From contig NZ_CP110232.1 in assembly GCF_029144185.1 (NCBI RefSeq), forward strand, positions 1,302,001 through 1,366,000: a stretch of DNA of 64,000 nt. Reading direction: 5' to 3'. Origin of the DNA: Vagococcus intermedius (GTDB lineage: Bacteria; Bacillota; Bacilli; Lactobacillales; Vagococcaceae). Under the pieces are notes generated by a model. The model did not search any database. It was given only the letters and a program-made list of their open reading frames with translations, and was not told where the DNA came from. Below are positions 7,973-18,460 of this stretch, piece after piece. A program made the translations under genes and the position numbers. Position 1 is the stretch's first letter; each line of letters starts with the position of its first letter.

Positions 7973-9295
7973 TTAATGTTTATTTAATATGAAATAAAAG
8001 ATACTAGCCACAATAATACCAATAACACCTGCTAATAAACTTATTGTACTGGCACCAAATGCAAGCATCCAAATACTTACCAAAATAGCAATAATCGGGA
8101 TAAGTGGCCCAAAAGGTAATTTAAAGGTCAAATTAGTATTCGGATTTTTCTTTCTTAAAAAGATCACTGCTAAAGCTGATGGAATATATTGAATAAATCT
8201 AAAAACAACACTTAATTCTGCCAATTGCTCAAAACTACCACTTAGTAATAATAAAGAAGTCAGTACACCAGAAACAGCTATCGCAATAATAGGTGCTCCC
8301 TTATTATTTTTTTTAGAAATAATGGTTGGTAACAACCCTTCATCTGAAATTGCAGCACCATATCTCGGAATCATCATAGAATCACCTACATTTAATCCTA
8401 ATATCGAAATCAATGCCCCAATAGAAATGACCCATTTCCCAAATGGTCCAATCATCTCTGCAAAAGCATCTTGGACCGGCGCATCTGTCTCTAGAATACC
8501 AACGCCAAGCATCGCTATAGTTCCTGCTATAATCACAAAGTATAAGATTGAAACAATACTTATTGAACCTATAATAGCTTTAGGAACATTTTTTTTAGCG
8601 TTTCTCATCTCACCGGCAACAATTGGAAGGGCTTCAAATCCAATAAAGGCATAAAAAACTGTTAGAGATGTTCCAGCCATGGCTTTAGAAACAGTCATAC
8701 CTGGGCTTAGTTGCAAGAATGGTGTAAAATTCCCTTTGGAAATGCCATGTTTAATAAAGAATAAACTACAACATGTAAAAGCTACAATGGGTATTAATTT
8801 TGCGATAGTGATACTAATTGTAAATATTTTAGATGTTTTTATACCCAAACTATTGATGATTGACAATGCTATCACTAAACAAATACTTATGATAGTGTTT
8901 TTACCTTCTAATGTCGGAAACGCGACAATTAACAATTTTGAAAAACCCGCTGCCATAGCCGACCATGATATTAAGGTCACGAACCAACCTAAGAGGCCTA
9001 CATTAAATCCTACGAAATCGCCAAAGGCCGCTTTAGAATATTGAAATGCGCCGCCGTTCTTATTAAAATAACCGGATACCTCAGCAAAACAAACTGCTAA
9101 TAATAAAATCAAAATTGCATCAAAAACCATCGCTAACAATGAGGCAGGTCCTAGATCTCTATAAATTGTTTGAGGTAATAAAAAAATACCAGAACCAATT
9201 ACTGCATTTATTCCATAAAGGGTGGCACCATTTAAACTGAATTTTACGTCTTCATTTTGAATACTTGACTCTTCAATTTCAGCTTTTATACTCAT
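7973..9295 (-). CDS. APC-superfamily amino acid permease, probably histidine uptake
   Basis: 440 residues with about 12 membrane segments. Starts with the APC signature LYGINAVIGSGIFLLPQ; the GGAFQYSKAAFG and FYAFIGFEALPIVAGEMRNAKK segments are typical of amino acid antiporters and permeases. Sits between hutD and hutH (20-bp gap), so histidine import is the natural inference; substrate specificity cannot be read directly. Start after AAGGAGA. Confidence 0.85.
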   Translation of the reverse strand: MSIKAEIEESSIQNEDVKFSLNGATLYGINAVIGSGIFLLPQTIYRDLGPASLLAMVFDAILILLLAVCFAEVSGYFNKNGGAFQYSKAAFGDFVGFNVGLLGWFVTLISWSAMAAGFSKLLIVAFPTLEGKNTIISICLVIALSIINSLGIKTSKIFTISITIAKLIPIVAFTCCSLFFIKHGISKGNFTPFLQLSPGMTVSKAMAGTSLTVFYAFIGFEALPIVAGEMRNAKKNVPKAIIGSISIVSILYFVIIAGTIAMLGVGILETDAPVQDAFAEMIGPFGKWVISIGALISILGLNVGDSMMIPRYGAAISDEGLLPTIISKKNNKGAPIIAIAVSGVLTSLLLLSGSFEQLAELSVVFRFIQYIPSALAVIFLRKKNPNTNLTFKLPFGPLIPIIAILVSIWMLAFGASTISLLAGVIGIIVASIFYFILNKH

Positions 9296-9388
9296 AATTA
9301 TCTCCTTATAATTTATTTATAGGCAATAAAACTATTACAATCTAAGATCTCTCCTTTCACTAACAAGGTTTTTGATTACATTCACTAA

Positions 9389-9997
9389 TCATTGGTTTTT
9401 AGATAATTCAGATAAAATTAATAGGCTGTTAGCATGAATACTAAAATAGTTTATAGTCATTCCTATTTCTAAAACAACTGTATCTCCTGAATAAATCATT
9501 AAATCCTCTACCGATTTATTTTTATAGTTGATTGTAATCTTAGAGCTTTTGATTGCGTATATTAGATGTATACTATCCTTATCCGTAATTATCTTTACGT
9601 CACTATTTTTAATAACTACCATTTTGGCATTAATTTCTTTTTTATATATCAAATTAATATCCTGACACAAACCATAACTTCTAGTTTCAATATCGCCTGA
9701 AAAAAAGTAGGCTTCTAAAGGTTTCAAATGGATTTTTTTAGCTTTAGATGTCTCAGGATGATCTAAGACTAATGGCTTATCCAAACTCATAATAATCCGG
9801 TTATAGCCTGCTAATTTAGTAAAGTCACTATTTTTTTTTGAAATACTTGCTGTTGATAATCTGAAATCAAAGGATTGATTGTTAGAAGGATCATTTTCTA
9901 CCGGTGAACGGTATAACTCTGTTGTTATACCGCCGGTCCATTCCGTTGACACATATTCTTCTTTAACAATGTATTTTTTTTCAACGTATCTGTTCAT
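9389..9997 (-). CDS. hutD: HutD/Ves family protein
   Basis: 202 residues from ATG 9997, one base after the fhs stop codon; an upstream in-frame ATG at 10030 inside fhs is less likely. The cupin-like HutD motif set is present: W-T-G-G-x-T-x-E-L-Y, FDFRLSTASI, F-x-x-x-x-G-Y-x-R, and a late PLEAYFFSGD. HutD proteins are regularly linked to hut genes; in Pseudomonas HutD limits over-induction of hut, possibly by binding urocanate or formiminoglutamate. Translationally coupled to fhs. Confidence 0.85.
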   Translation of the reverse strand: MNRYVEKKYIVKEEYVSTEWTGGITTELYRSPVENDPSNNQSFDFRLSTASISKKNSDFTKLAGYNRIIMSLDKPLVLDHPETSKAKKIHLKPLEAYFFSGDIETRSYGLCQDINLIYKKEINAKMVVIKNSDVKIITDKDSIHLIYAIKSSKITINYKNKSVEDLMIYSGDTVVLEIGMTINYFSIHANSLLILSELSKNQ

Positions 9998-9998
9998 T

Positions 9999-11675
9999 TT
10001 AAAATAATCCTGTAATATCCCCATCTTCATTCACATCAATACCTTCTGATGCAGGATGCTTAGGTAAACCAGGCATTGTCATGACACTGCCTGTCAAAGC
10101 GACAATGAAGCCTGCTCCGGCTGATATTTTTAGACTGGCAATATTAATATCAAAATCTTTTGGAGCACCGATTAAACTTACTTGATCTGAGAATGAGAAT
10201 TGTGTTTTTGCCATACAAATTGGATAGTTACTAAATCCTAGTCTATTTAGCTCATTTAATTCTTTATAAGCTTTCTTACTAAAGGTAACACCATTTCCAC
10301 CATAAACCTTTTGAACAACTTTAGTTAGCTTATCTTCAATGCTATCTGTTAGGTCATAAACGTAGCTAAAATCATTCGTCTGATTAGCCAATCTGACCAC
10401 GCTTTCTGCCAACGCTACACTACCATCCGCTCCTTTTTCCCAAGCTTCCGATAAAACCACTTCTGTTTGATTACTCAGACAGTATTCTTTGACTAACTCT
10501 AACTCTTCAGCAGTATCTGTTTCAAATTTGTTAAGAGCAACAACAACCGGTAACCCATAAACTTCTTTAATCGTTACTAAATGTTGTTTTAAATTAGGTA
10601 AGCCTTCAAGAATTGCGTCTTTATTAACTTTATTTAATTCCTTTTTAGATACGCCACCATGCATTTTTAAAGCACGGATTGTTGCAACAAGGACAACGGC
10701 ATCTGGCTGGATATCCGCCATACGACACTTAATATCAATAAATTTTTCTGCACCTAAGTCAGAACCAAAACCAGCTTCGGTAATCGCAAAATCAGCATAC
10801 TTCATTGCTAACTTCGTTGCTAGTATACTGTTACAACCATGTGCAATATTGGCAAATGGGCCACCATGAATAAGAGCTGGTGTATGATTTAATGTTTGAA
10901 CTAAATTAGGATTAATCGCTTCTTTTAATAAAGCTGTCAAAGCACCTTCTGCCTTTAGATCACCAGCAGTAACCGGATCCCCTGAACTATTATAGCCAAT
11001 AATTATCTGCCTTAACTTATCTTTTAATTCAACAATGTTATTAGACAAACACAGTATTGCCATTATTTCTGAAGCGACAGTTATATCGTATCCATCTTCT
11101 CTTGTTACACCATTTACTTTTCCTTGTAGACCACTGACAATATGACGTAATTGTCGATCGTTCATATCTACGACTCTTTTCCATGTGATTTTTTGACTAT
11201 CAATGTTTAATATATTTCCATGATGAATATGATTGTCAATCAAGGCAGCAAGCAAGTTATTTGCAACACCTATGGCATGAAAATCACCTGTAAAATGTAA
11301 ATTGATTTCTTCCATTGGGACAACTTGGGCATAACCACCACCGGTTGCGCCACCTTTCATGCCAAAGACAGGTCCTAAAGAGGGCTCTCTTAAAGCCAGC
11401 ATTGCTCGCTTACCTATTTTAGCTAACCCATCAGCCAAGCCAACAGAAGTTGTTGTTTTTCCTTCACCAGCAGGTGTGGGGCTAATTGCAGTAACTAGTA
11501 TTAACTTACCATTTTTTTTATTGGACATCTTTTTTAATTCATGACTGTTAATCTTAGCTTTGTATTTTCCATACAATTCGTAACTATCCTCTTGAAGTTC
11601 CATTTTTTCTGCTATATTTTTAATAGGTAGCATCGTTGTTTCAGTTGCTATCTCGATATCCGTCGGTATTTTCAT
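9999..11675 (-). CDS. fhs: Formate-tetrahydrofolate ligase
   Basis: 558 residues from ATG 11675 (family about 556); an in-frame GTG at 11687 overlaps the AAAGGAG site. P-loop [18 protein letters not shown] lies near residue 65, followed by [16 protein letters not shown](T)GGG. Usually it makes 10-formyl-THF from formate and ATP; in this operon the reverse direction is likely, turning the one-carbon unit of histidine into formate and ATP. A cyclohydrolase (folD-type) is not in this window and must be supplied elsewhere. Confidence 0.95.
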   Translation of the reverse strand: MKIPTDIEIATETTMLPIKNIAEKMELQEDSYELYGKYKAKINSHELKKMSNKKNGKLILVTAISPTPAGEGKTTTSVGLADGLAKIGKRAMLALREPSLGPVFGMKGGATGGGYAQVVPMEEINLHFTGDFHAIGVANNLLAALIDNHIHHGNILNIDSQKITWKRVVDMNDRQLRHIVSGLQGKVNGVTREDGYDITVASEIMAILCLSNNIVELKDKLRQIIIGYNSSGDPVTAGDLKAEGALTALLKEAINPNLVQTLNHTPALIHGGPFANIAHGCNSILATKLAMKYADFAITEAGFGSDLGAEKFIDIKCRMADIQPDAVVLVATIRALKMHGGVSKKELNKVNKDAILEGLPNLKQHLVTIKEVYGLPVVVALNKFETDTAEELELVKEYCLSNQTEVVLSEAWEKGADGSVALAESVVRLANQTNDFSYVYDLTDSIEDKLTKVVQKVYGGNGVTFSKKAYKELNELNRLGFSNYPICMAKTQFSFSDQVSLIGAPKDFDINIASLKISAGAGFIVALTGSVMTMPGLPKHPASEGIDVNEDGDITGLF

Positions 11676-11693
11676 TTTAATGCTCACTCCTTT

Positions 11694-12323
11694 TTATTTA
11701 ATAATTGTCAAAACATCTTGATAAATACTATCTGCTAGAACTGTGCCTTTTTGGACTAAGCTAGCCCCTTGTTCCTCATGTTTTTTGATAAACTCTTCAT
11801 CTTTAATACCTGATAAATTGATTAGCACATTTAACCAAGCTCCCTGTAAGCCTGATTTTAAATTCAAAGCAGCAACACCCAAATCGCTAATTGCATTACT
11901 GTTAGTTTTTCCAACCATTAATTGTATTAGTTCTAATCCTTTTAAGATTGACTCCATCATGATAAAAGGTGATAAAGCTGCCCCTTTTAAAGCTACTTGC
12001 ATCGCTTCTTTACGTGCTTCTTTTTCCTCATTTGATTCTTTTGGCATTGAAAAAACTGAGGAAACAGCATTAAATGCTAGCGTATCTTCATCAATTGCCT
12101 TTAATAATTTATCTTGTATGTCAATTATTTGGGGTAAGATAGAATTTATTAAATCATGATGTTCAACATATTTTTTTTTACCAATAGTTAATTCCGCAAC
12201 CATTCGTGATAAAGCAACACCCATATCTGCAGCTAAAGCAGAAGCGGAACCACCTCCAGGTGCAGGTTCACTTGATGATAAAACGCTTACAAAGTCGGTT
12301 AATGTCAAGTCGATTAATTTCAT
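11694..12323 (-). CDS. fchA: Formimidoyltetrahydrofolate cyclodeaminase
   Basis: 209 residues, an all-helical FTCD_C domain. Signature PAPGGGSASALAADMGVALSRMVAELTIGKKKY near the N-terminus. Releases ammonia from 5-formimino-THF to give 5,10-methenyl-THF, the step after FtcD. Start after AGGTG; lies between ftcD and fhs with short gaps, as expected for one pathway operon. Confidence 0.93.
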   Translation of the reverse strand: MKLIDLTLTDFVSVLSSSEPAPGGGSASALAADMGVALSRMVAELTIGKKKYVEHHDLINSILPQIIDIQDKLLKAIDEDTLAFNAVSSVFSMPKESNEEKEARKEAMQVALKGAALSPFIMMESILKGLELIQLMVGKTNSNAISDLGVAALNLKSGLQGAWLNVLINLSGIKDEEFIKKHEEQGASLVQKGTVLADSIYQDVLTIIK

Positions 12324-12339
12324 GTTAATATCACCTTTC

Positions 12340-13239
12340 TTAATTTAATAAATAATTTTCTAAAACTTGTTTATTATAATCGAAGTCTTCTATTTGTAAA
12401 TAATATTCTGCAGTATCAATTAAAGCTTTTGCAGGTGCTAATCCAATCAATTCACTTCCAATAATATTGACACCATAACGTTGTGCCTCAAAACGAATCG
12501 TTTCAAAGGCCCGATATAACGGAGTACCCTCAAAATTAACCATGTTCATTGAAACTTGAGCAATGTTACGATCTTCTAACATGACCCCAATTCCTTTACA
12601 GTATTTAAATCCACCATTAGATCCTCTAACAATACGTGCAATTTTATTGGCAATAGTTATATCATCAGTATCTAAATTAACATTAAATGCAACTAAAGGC
12701 ATCCTAGCACCTATTGCAGTGACACCAGCAGTTGGATGGATTTTTCTATCTCCAAAATCAGGCTGCCACTCATCTAAAAGTAATTTTTCTGGCATTTTTT
12801 CAATTTGGCCTTTTCTGATTTTAGCTAAATTTTTACGATTTGCTGCCGTCGCAGACTCTTCATATAAAAATATTGGAATGTTTAACTCCGTATTAACTCG
12901 TTTAGCTAATTCTTTAGAAATCAAGACACATTCTTCTGATGTAATACCTTTGATTGGTACAAAAGGAACCACGTCAGTTGCCCCCATTCTAGGGTGTTCA
13001 CCAATTTGTTTGGTTACATCAATATGGTCAGTTGCATATTTCATCATTTGAAAAATTACTTCTGAAATAATTTCGCTATCCCCCACCAATGTGAAAACAC
13101 TCCTATTGTGATTTGCATCGGAAGAATAATCTAATAATGTCACATTAGGCATACTTTTTGCGATTTCAACCAGATTATTGATAATTTCTAAATCTTGTCC
13201 TTCACTAAAATTAGGAATACATTCTACTAATTTAACCAT
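12340..13239 (-). CDS. ftcD: Glutamate formimidoyltransferase
   Basis: 299 residues from ATG 13239 (AAAGGA eight bases upstream; the in-frame ATG at 13248 is too close to it). N-terminal VECIPNFSEG, DANHNRSVFTLVG and the GEHPRMGATDVVPFVP loop are the family marks. Transfers the formimino group of N-formimino-L-glutamate to THF, releasing glutamate. Single-domain bacterial form (the mammalian enzyme is fused to the cyclodeaminase). First gene of the operon, with a long upstream region. Confidence 0.95.
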   Translation of the reverse strand: MVKLVECIPNFSEGQDLEIINNLVEIAKSMPNVTLLDYSSDANHNRSVFTLVGDSEIISEVIFQMMKYATDHIDVTKQIGEHPRMGATDVVPFVPIKGITSEECVLISKELAKRVNTELNIPIFLYEESATAANRKNLAKIRKGQIEKMPEKLLLDEWQPDFGDRKIHPTAGVTAIGARMPLVAFNVNLDTDDITIANKIARIVRGSNGGFKYCKGIGVMLEDRNIAQVSMNMVNFEGTPLYRAFETIRFEAQRYGVNIIGSELIGLAPAKALIDTAEYYLQIEDFDYNKQVLENYLLN

Positions 13240-13499
13240 TTTTATCATCCTTTTTTATTAACTTATTTTTTTAACTTTTCAAGTTTTTTCTTAAGCAATA
13301 CACTTTTTTATTTTCAATCATTTTATAAATCGTTCATCAGCAACAACTATTCCTTTTTTTAAATAAAATGAATCAGTGTTGCATGTTACTTAAGGCACGT
13401 CTCTAATACTGTCAGAAACTTACACGTTCTATTCCTTTAATCTCAATATTAGTATTTCACAACTTAAATCCCCCCTTTTTTATTACTTATCTCACAATC

Positions 13500-13528
13500 A
13501 ATCTATCACTCCTAAAATACAGTGTCAA
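13500..13528 (-). promoter_or_regulatory. Probable promoter of the ftcD-hutH operon
   Basis: Consensus -35 TTGACA, spacing 17, -10 TAGATT (4/6). It lies about 260 bp upstream of ftcD. Confidence 0.6.
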
Positions 13529-13582
13529 ACTCCCGAAAAGGCATTAAATAAACGTTTTAAAGCATTTTCAATCAAGATAAAT

Positions 13583-13599
13583 TGTTATATTTTATAACA
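13583..13599. promoter_or_regulatory. 17-bp palindrome upstream of the hut promoter
   Basis: TGTTATA, three Ts, TATAACA: perfect dyad about 55 bp upstream of the -35. A possible binding site; the regulator is unknown. Confidence 0.45.
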
Positions 13600-13608
13600 T
13601 TTTTTAAC

Positions 13609-13630
13609 TTATTTGACACTTATTCGACAC
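13609..13630. promoter_or_regulatory. Tandem 11-bp direct repeats, candidate SARP operator
   Basis: TTATTTGACAC followed at once by TTATTCGACAC (10 of 11 bases equal). SARP/BTAD activators are known to bind direct repeats with 11-bp period, so this fits the regulator encoded next door. Binding by it is inference. Confidence 0.5.
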
Positions 13631-13822
13631 GTATCCTTTCTTAAAATCATTAATTTCCAAAAATATTATGAGTAGTGTCCTCTCTAATTTTTAAGAGAAA
13701 ATACCATAAAAAAATTAACAGGTTAATTCATAACTATAGTTGTTCTTTTATTCAAGTATTTTGACGATTTTTAGATGGTAATTGTCAAAAAAAATTCTTA
13801 TCAAATTCTAATATTACATACT

Positions 13823-13860
13823 AAAAAAACAAACAGATTGACATCATGTTTGTCTTTTTA
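13823..13860 (-). terminator. Terminator of the SARP-like regulator gene
   Basis: On the minus strand ACAAACA pairs with TGTTTGT and is followed by seven Ts; four bases after the stop codon. Confidence 0.65.
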
Positions 13861-13864
13861 GTGG

Positions 13865-16800
13865 CTAAATTAACTTTTTTAATAAATCTATTTCTAATCT
13901 ATTTCGATTATTATTCAAATTTTTTAATGCTTTCTCATAATAAAAACATTCATCTTTTTCCAAAGTGCCTCCCAATGTGAGATCTTTTTGGTTATCAACA
14001 ATCAAATAATGTTTGATTATTGCCTTAGCAAAATTGAGAATCCCATTCTCTTCATAAAGAAATCGATCCGCATACTTTTGAGAACTTATTAAATAGACTT
14101 CTACAGCGTCATAATCTCTTTCATACACTTTAATCAGTGCCATATAAACATCTAGCTGAGTTCTTTTCCATATAGAAGAACATGTTTCATAGATATCATA
14201 GGCTTTATTAAAATAATTAGAGGCTTCTTCATAGTCTTCTTTAGCAAATAATATAATTCCCATATTAATATAAAATACAGAAATACTAGAATAGGCGACT
14301 TTGCCATCACATAAATCAATTGCTTTCTGCTGTAGTGTAATTGCTTGATCGTATTTTTTTTGAATATTTTTTATTTCAGCTAAGTAATCATAGGCTGCAG
14401 CAATATTTAACGTATACTTGCGGGTGATTGCTGTTGTCAATGTAAAAAGACTGATAGAATCGTTTAGACAATTTTCTGCTAAGACAAACTTACCCGTCAT
14501 CAAATAATAAAGTCCCTTCAACCTCATCAAAATACCTATTAATTCATGGTTATTATTTGCTGTTGCTTCGGCTAAGGCTAATTCAATATATTTATACATC
14601 TCACTTACGTTATCAATCTGAATATTATAATAGATTAATTGTTTATAAGCTTCCAATAAAAATTCTTTTTTATTCCACTCATTTGATGTTTTAATAACAT
14701 AAGTTAGACATTTTAAAGCTTCATCATACTTTCCATTCCTAATAAAAAATCGCCCTTCTAAAACAGCTAATCTAATCGTCAATAAATCGTATTCCCGTTC
14801 CTCCTCCTCAGATTTATAAGTCCCTTGTAACTCATTTAATTGTAATCTTATTTCAATAAATTCTTCTGCCGGAAGATCTTTATTAATGATAACATCTTGT
14901 TCATAAATTGGATTGGCAGGAAATAAATCAGTATAAAAATTAAAATAGCTCTGTAAATATTTTAATTTATAATCAATAGCTTTTAGGCCCATTTTCGCTT
15001 CTCTAAAATGAGAAGCAATCATTGAAAGAATAAAACAATCATTTTTATCGCTAATATTATTTTTTTCTAAACACTTTGCAATCAACCCGTGAGTTTTTAT
15101 TCTTTTGCCATTTCGTTGCTTTTTATAAAAATACTCACTAAAACGATTATGCACAAAAGAAATTGAAACTTCACTAGCAATGACTTCCTCTACTAAAATA
15201 CTTTGTTTAATTAAAGGATCAATTACTTGGACTAATTTATCTATGGGAATATCCATTAATTCGGATAACAACGAAATAGCTACGCTATTGTAAAAATATG
15301 ATATTTTTTCACAAAGACTGTTTTCAATAGTTGTTAAATGAGTAAAACGATTTTCTAAAATATCTGTCATCTTAATGTTCATTACATCTAAATCAGCATC
15401 ACTTCGGATAAGATTTAAATATTCTTTTAAAAATAAAAAATTACCCTCTGTTAAAAAAAATAATTGATCTATTTCTGATGGTTTTAATTGCCTATCATGA
15501 TTCGTTTGAGTAATAAAAGCTGTCATTTCTATTTTACTCAATGTCTTTAAATTTAATTCCGTTACTAAATTATTTTGTCTTAACATCGATACCAGATTCG
15601 TATTACTGATAAATGTATCATTTCTTAAAGTTAAAATAAACATTACTTTTTTTTTCAAATGAAACATCACACTCATCAGTAGCTGACAACTTAAATGATC
15701 TAACCACTGAATATTTTGAAAAATAACTATTATTTTATTTGATTCAGCATATTTAGTAAGAGTGTCTACAATGATTTGAGATAATACATTAATATCAATA
15801 TTATTTTCTGACCAAATCACTCGATTATCATTCTCTCCGAAGCTGGTCATATCTGGGAAAAATTGTCTCATAATCGTATTCCAATAGTCATGATCAAAAA
15901 AATTATATTGATTTATTAATTCACCTAATTCTAATAAAATTTTTTTCCATGCTCTTAAATTAAATTGTTGCTCTATTTCATAACATTGCGTTTCTAATAT
16001 ATAAAAACGCTGTTGATTATTATCAAGAACTCTATTTAATAAGCTTTTTTTCCCAACACCTTCCTCACCTACTATCAAAATAGAGTCATACCTTTTTTGA
16101 TAATAAAATGAATTTAAATTACTTTCTAATTTTTTTATTTCATCTAATCTTCCAAAAAAAGTATCTTTAAATCTATTTTCTTTTTTCTTTAACTGATTGT
16201 TTATAATCATTAATGATGTCTCAAACAACTGACGGATATAACTACTTGGTTTTGTTCCAAGTTCATTATTCAAGATGTCCGCTAAAGTATAATAAACCTT
16301 TAGGACTTTTTCATGTCGATGGATTTTTTGATAATATACCATTAACAGTTCATAATGACGTTCATCATAATTATCAATATCAATCAGTCGTTCTACATTT
16401 TTTTCTATATTTAGATAATTTCCTTGATTAATATCTATTTTTATTTTTTTATAACACCCATTAACAAACTCTTTTTCAAAAAATTGACGCATTTTAACTA
16501 CCCATAATTCAAACTCCTCTGAACCTTTTAAAAAAAATCCTTTTAAAAAATAATCTTTATACACTGTTACATATTTTAATGAGTCCTCTTTAAACAACTC
16601 AACATCGCTTATAATTGTTAACTCATCATTTAAAACCAAAATTAGTTTGTTGGGGGATTGAATATACTCATTTCCTAATAATTTATTAGCTTGGTAAATA
16701 GTGTTTCTAAGATTTTTTTTTGCATTTTTCTCAGACATATTAGGCCATAAAAGATTAGCTATTTCATCTCGACTGACTGTTTTATTGACAAATAAATAAT

Positions 16801-16900
16801 AAAGTAAACCATTTATTTTAGAAAATGCAAAAAAAATTGGTTTACCATTTAAATATATTTGTGGATTTCCAAAAAGTTGACCATAAACTGTATTTTTCAA
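13865..16900 (-). CDS. SARP/AfsR-like transcriptional activator with AAA ATPase and TPR domains
   Basis: 1,011 residues. Order: winged helix of the trans_reg_C type (about 1-100, with SRDEIANLLWPNMSEKNAKKNLRNTIYQANKLLG), bacterial transcriptional activator domain (BTAD, about 105-235), AAA/STAND ATPase (about 245-520, Walker A GEEGVGKKS at 278-286), and a long TPR-rich C-terminus (about 650-1000). This architecture is familiar from actinobacterial AfsR/SARP proteins and is less common in Lactobacillales. The only plausible start is TTG at 16900 with a weak GGAA site, implying low expression. It lies directly downstream of hutI and upstream of the ftcD operon, so control of hut is the likely role. 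Ligand unknown. Confidence 0.8.
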   Translation of the reverse strand: MKNTVYGQLFGNPQIYLNGKPIFFAFSKINGLLYYLFVNKTVSRDEIANLLWPNMSEKNAKKNLRNTIYQANKLLGNEYIQSPNKLILVLNDELTIISDVELFKEDSLKYVTVYKDYFLKGFFLKGSEEFELWVVKMRQFFEKEFVNGCYKKIKIDINQGNYLNIEKNVERLIDIDNYDERHYELLMVYYQKIHRHEKVLKVYYTLADILNNELGTKPSSYIRQLFETSLMIINNQLKKKENRFKDTFFGRLDEIKKLESNLNSFYYQKRYDSILIVGEEGVGKKSLLNRVLDNNQQRFYILETQCYEIEQQFNLRAWKKILLELGELINQYNFFDHDYWNTIMRQFFPDMTSFGENDNRVIWSENNIDINVLSQIIVDTLTKYAESNKIIVIFQNIQWLDHLSCQLLMSVMFHLKKKVMFILTLRNDTFISNTNLVSMLRQNNLVTELNLKTLSKIEMTAFITQTNHDRQLKPSEIDQLFFLTEGNFLFLKEYLNLIRSDADLDVMNIKMTDILENRFTHLTTIENSLCEKISYFYNSVAISLLSELMDIPIDKLVQVIDPLIKQSILVEEVIASEVSISFVHNRFSEYFYKKQRNGKRIKTHGLIAKCLEKNNISDKNDCFILSMIASHFREAKMGLKAIDYKLKYLQSYFNFYTDLFPANPIYEQDVIINKDLPAEEFIEIRLQLNELQGTYKSEEEEREYDLLTIRLAVLEGRFFIRNGKYDEALKCLTYVIKTSNEWNKKEFLLEAYKQLIYYNIQIDNVSEMYKYIELALAEATANNNHELIGILMRLKGLYYLMTGKFVLAENCLNDSISLFTLTTAITRKYTLNIAAAYDYLAEIKNIQKKYDQAITLQQKAIDLCDGKVAYSSISVFYINMGIILFAKEDYEEASNYFNKAYDIYETCSSIWKRTQLDVYMALIKVYERDYDAVEVYLISSQKYADRFLYEENGILNFAKAIIKHYLIVDNQKDLTLGGTLEKDECFYYEKALKNLNNNRNRLEIDLLKKLI

Positions 16901-16937
16901 TATAATTCCAACTTCCTGTTAGTTATTTTAATAAAAT

Positions 16938-16990
16938 ACTGTCAATAAACTCTTGTTTTTTATTAGCTCGACTGAACAGTGTTATTGACA
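16938..16990. repeat. Inverted TGTCAATAA repeats between hutI and the regulator gene
   Basis: TGTCAATAA at 16938-16946 and its exact complement TTATTGACA at 16982-16990. On the minus strand one copy supplies a TTGACA-like -35 for the regulator gene. They share the TGACA core with the repeats at 13609-13630. Confidence 0.4.
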
Positions 16991-16995
16991 TTGCT

Positions 16996-18264
16996 TCAAA
17001 CTACTCTCACTCCGTTATGTACTACCCTCTTTCCTTCTTTAAAAACATCTGACACTAAATTAGTTGCAAAAAAATACATAGCATAGTCAATGTTAGGTGC
17101 ATCAAAAATAACAATATCGGCTGGAGAACCTACTTCAAAATCACCTAAGGTACCACCTCTATTAATTGAATAAGCCGCATTAATTGTTACGGCATTAAAA
17201 ACTTCGATCGGTGTCAACTTCATATTAAAACAACCTAGTTGCATAATAAACTGCAAATTTGCTGTTGGGCAACTTCCAGGATTGCTATCAGTCGATAAGG
17301 TGATCGCCATACCCTCGCGTAACATTTCTCTAGCTGGTGCATAGTTTTTTTCCATCAAACTAAACGTTGTTCCAGGTAATAAATTTCCTATAATTTCTTT
17401 TTCACTTAATTGTTTAATCCCCAATTCGGTTATTTTCATTAAATGTTCAGCGCTTGTTACATGTAATGCCGATGCGACATCAACACCACCAATGGTTTTT
17501 ATTTCATCTGTATGGATTTTTAATTTAAAATTTAATTTTTTAGCCGCTTCTAATAAACGATAGGATTGTTCTGCAGAAAACACCCCATATTCACAAAAAA
17601 TATCGCAAAATTCTGCTAAATTTTTTGATTTTACTTTAGGTAACATTTCTAAAATAATAAAATCAATAAAGTCATCTGAACGATCTTTAAATTCTGGTGG
17701 AACAGCGTGAGCTGCCATAAATGTTGACACAATATTAATAGGATGATTTTCATTTAAAGCCTTTACAACTTCTAATTGACGCGATTCTGTTTCCCAATTT
17801 AAACCATAACCACTTTTGGCTTCAATTGATGTAACACCGTGTAATAACATTTTATCTAATAGTTGTTTTGATTTTTGATATAACTCTTCAAAACTAGCTT
17901 TTCTAGTTGCTTTAACCGTACTCAATATTCCTCCACCAGATTTTAAAATATCCAAATAATCAACATTATTTAACTTCTTGGAAAATTCATTTTCTCGACT
18001 ACCGCCATAAACTAAATGAGTATGACAATCTATCAAACCAGGTGTCGCAAGTTTATTGTCACCTTCAATAACTTGTGTCAATTCGTTTATTAAAGAATCA
18101 TTAGGTTTTCCACTAGCTATTTTCAAAATTTTTCCATCTTTTATGGCAATGTAACCATTTGTAATTAAATTTACTTGAGACATCTCACTGCCTCGTAAAG
18201 GTCTCTCAATAGCATTGGGAACAAAAATTTGACTCAAATTTTGAATAACTGTATCTGCAAACAT
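16996..18264 (-). CDS. hutI: Imidazolonepropionase
   Basis: 422 residues, amidohydrolase fold. Metal ligands and active-site motifs: [32 protein letters not shown] and [12 protein letters not shown]. Opens 4-imidazolone-5-propionate to N-formimino-L-glutamate. Start after GAGGAG. Co-directional with the downstream SARP-like regulator (96-bp gap) and divergent from hutU. Confidence 0.96.
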   Translation of the reverse strand: MFADTVIQNLSQIFVPNAIERPLRGSEMSQVNLITNGYIAIKDGKILKIASGKPNDSLINELTQVIEGDNKLATPGLIDCHTHLVYGGSRENEFSKKLNNVDYLDILKSGGGILSTVKATRKASFEELYQKSKQLLDKMLLHGVTSIEAKSGYGLNWETESRQLEVVKALNENHPINIVSTFMAAHAVPPEFKDRSDDFIDFIILEMLPKVKSKNLAEFCDIFCEYGVFSAEQSYRLLEAAKKLNFKLKIHTDEIKTIGGVDVASALHVTSAEHLMKITELGIKQLSEKEIIGNLLPGTTFSLMEKNYAPAREMLREGMAITLSTDSNPGSCPTANLQFIMQLGCFNMKLTPIEVFNAVTINAAYSINRGGTLGDFEVGSPADIVIFDAPNIDYAMYFFATNLVSDVFKEGKRVVHNGVRVV

Positions 18265-18460
18265 TCCAATCTCCTCTTTTCCATATTAGTTTTCTAATTA
18301 TAGCTAATTTTGTATCTAAGTTTCGTCTAAAAAATTCAAAGACAACCTTTTAAAATTAAAATGAGTTTTATGATTTTATAGACTTTAATTTGACCAAGTT
18401 CTGTAAAAATAAGGAAGAATTAGTTTAAAAATAGAATTAATCACATAGGAGGCTATACAA

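Larger units (their letters stand above)
13240..13823. other. Regulatory region upstream of the ftcD-hutH operon
   Basis: 584 bases without a credible gene. On the minus strand a promoter TTGACA (13523-13528), 17 bases, TAGATT (13500-13505) would give a leader of about 250 bases. Upstream of it are a 17-bp palindrome (13583-13599) and two adjacent 11-bp direct repeats (13609-13630). The leader itself shows no obvious terminator or known riboswitch to my eye. Confidence 0.6.

Noticed and set aside
13545-13560. cre site near AAACGTTTT upstream of hut
   Set aside because: Only about 11 of 14 positions fit; too weak to call.
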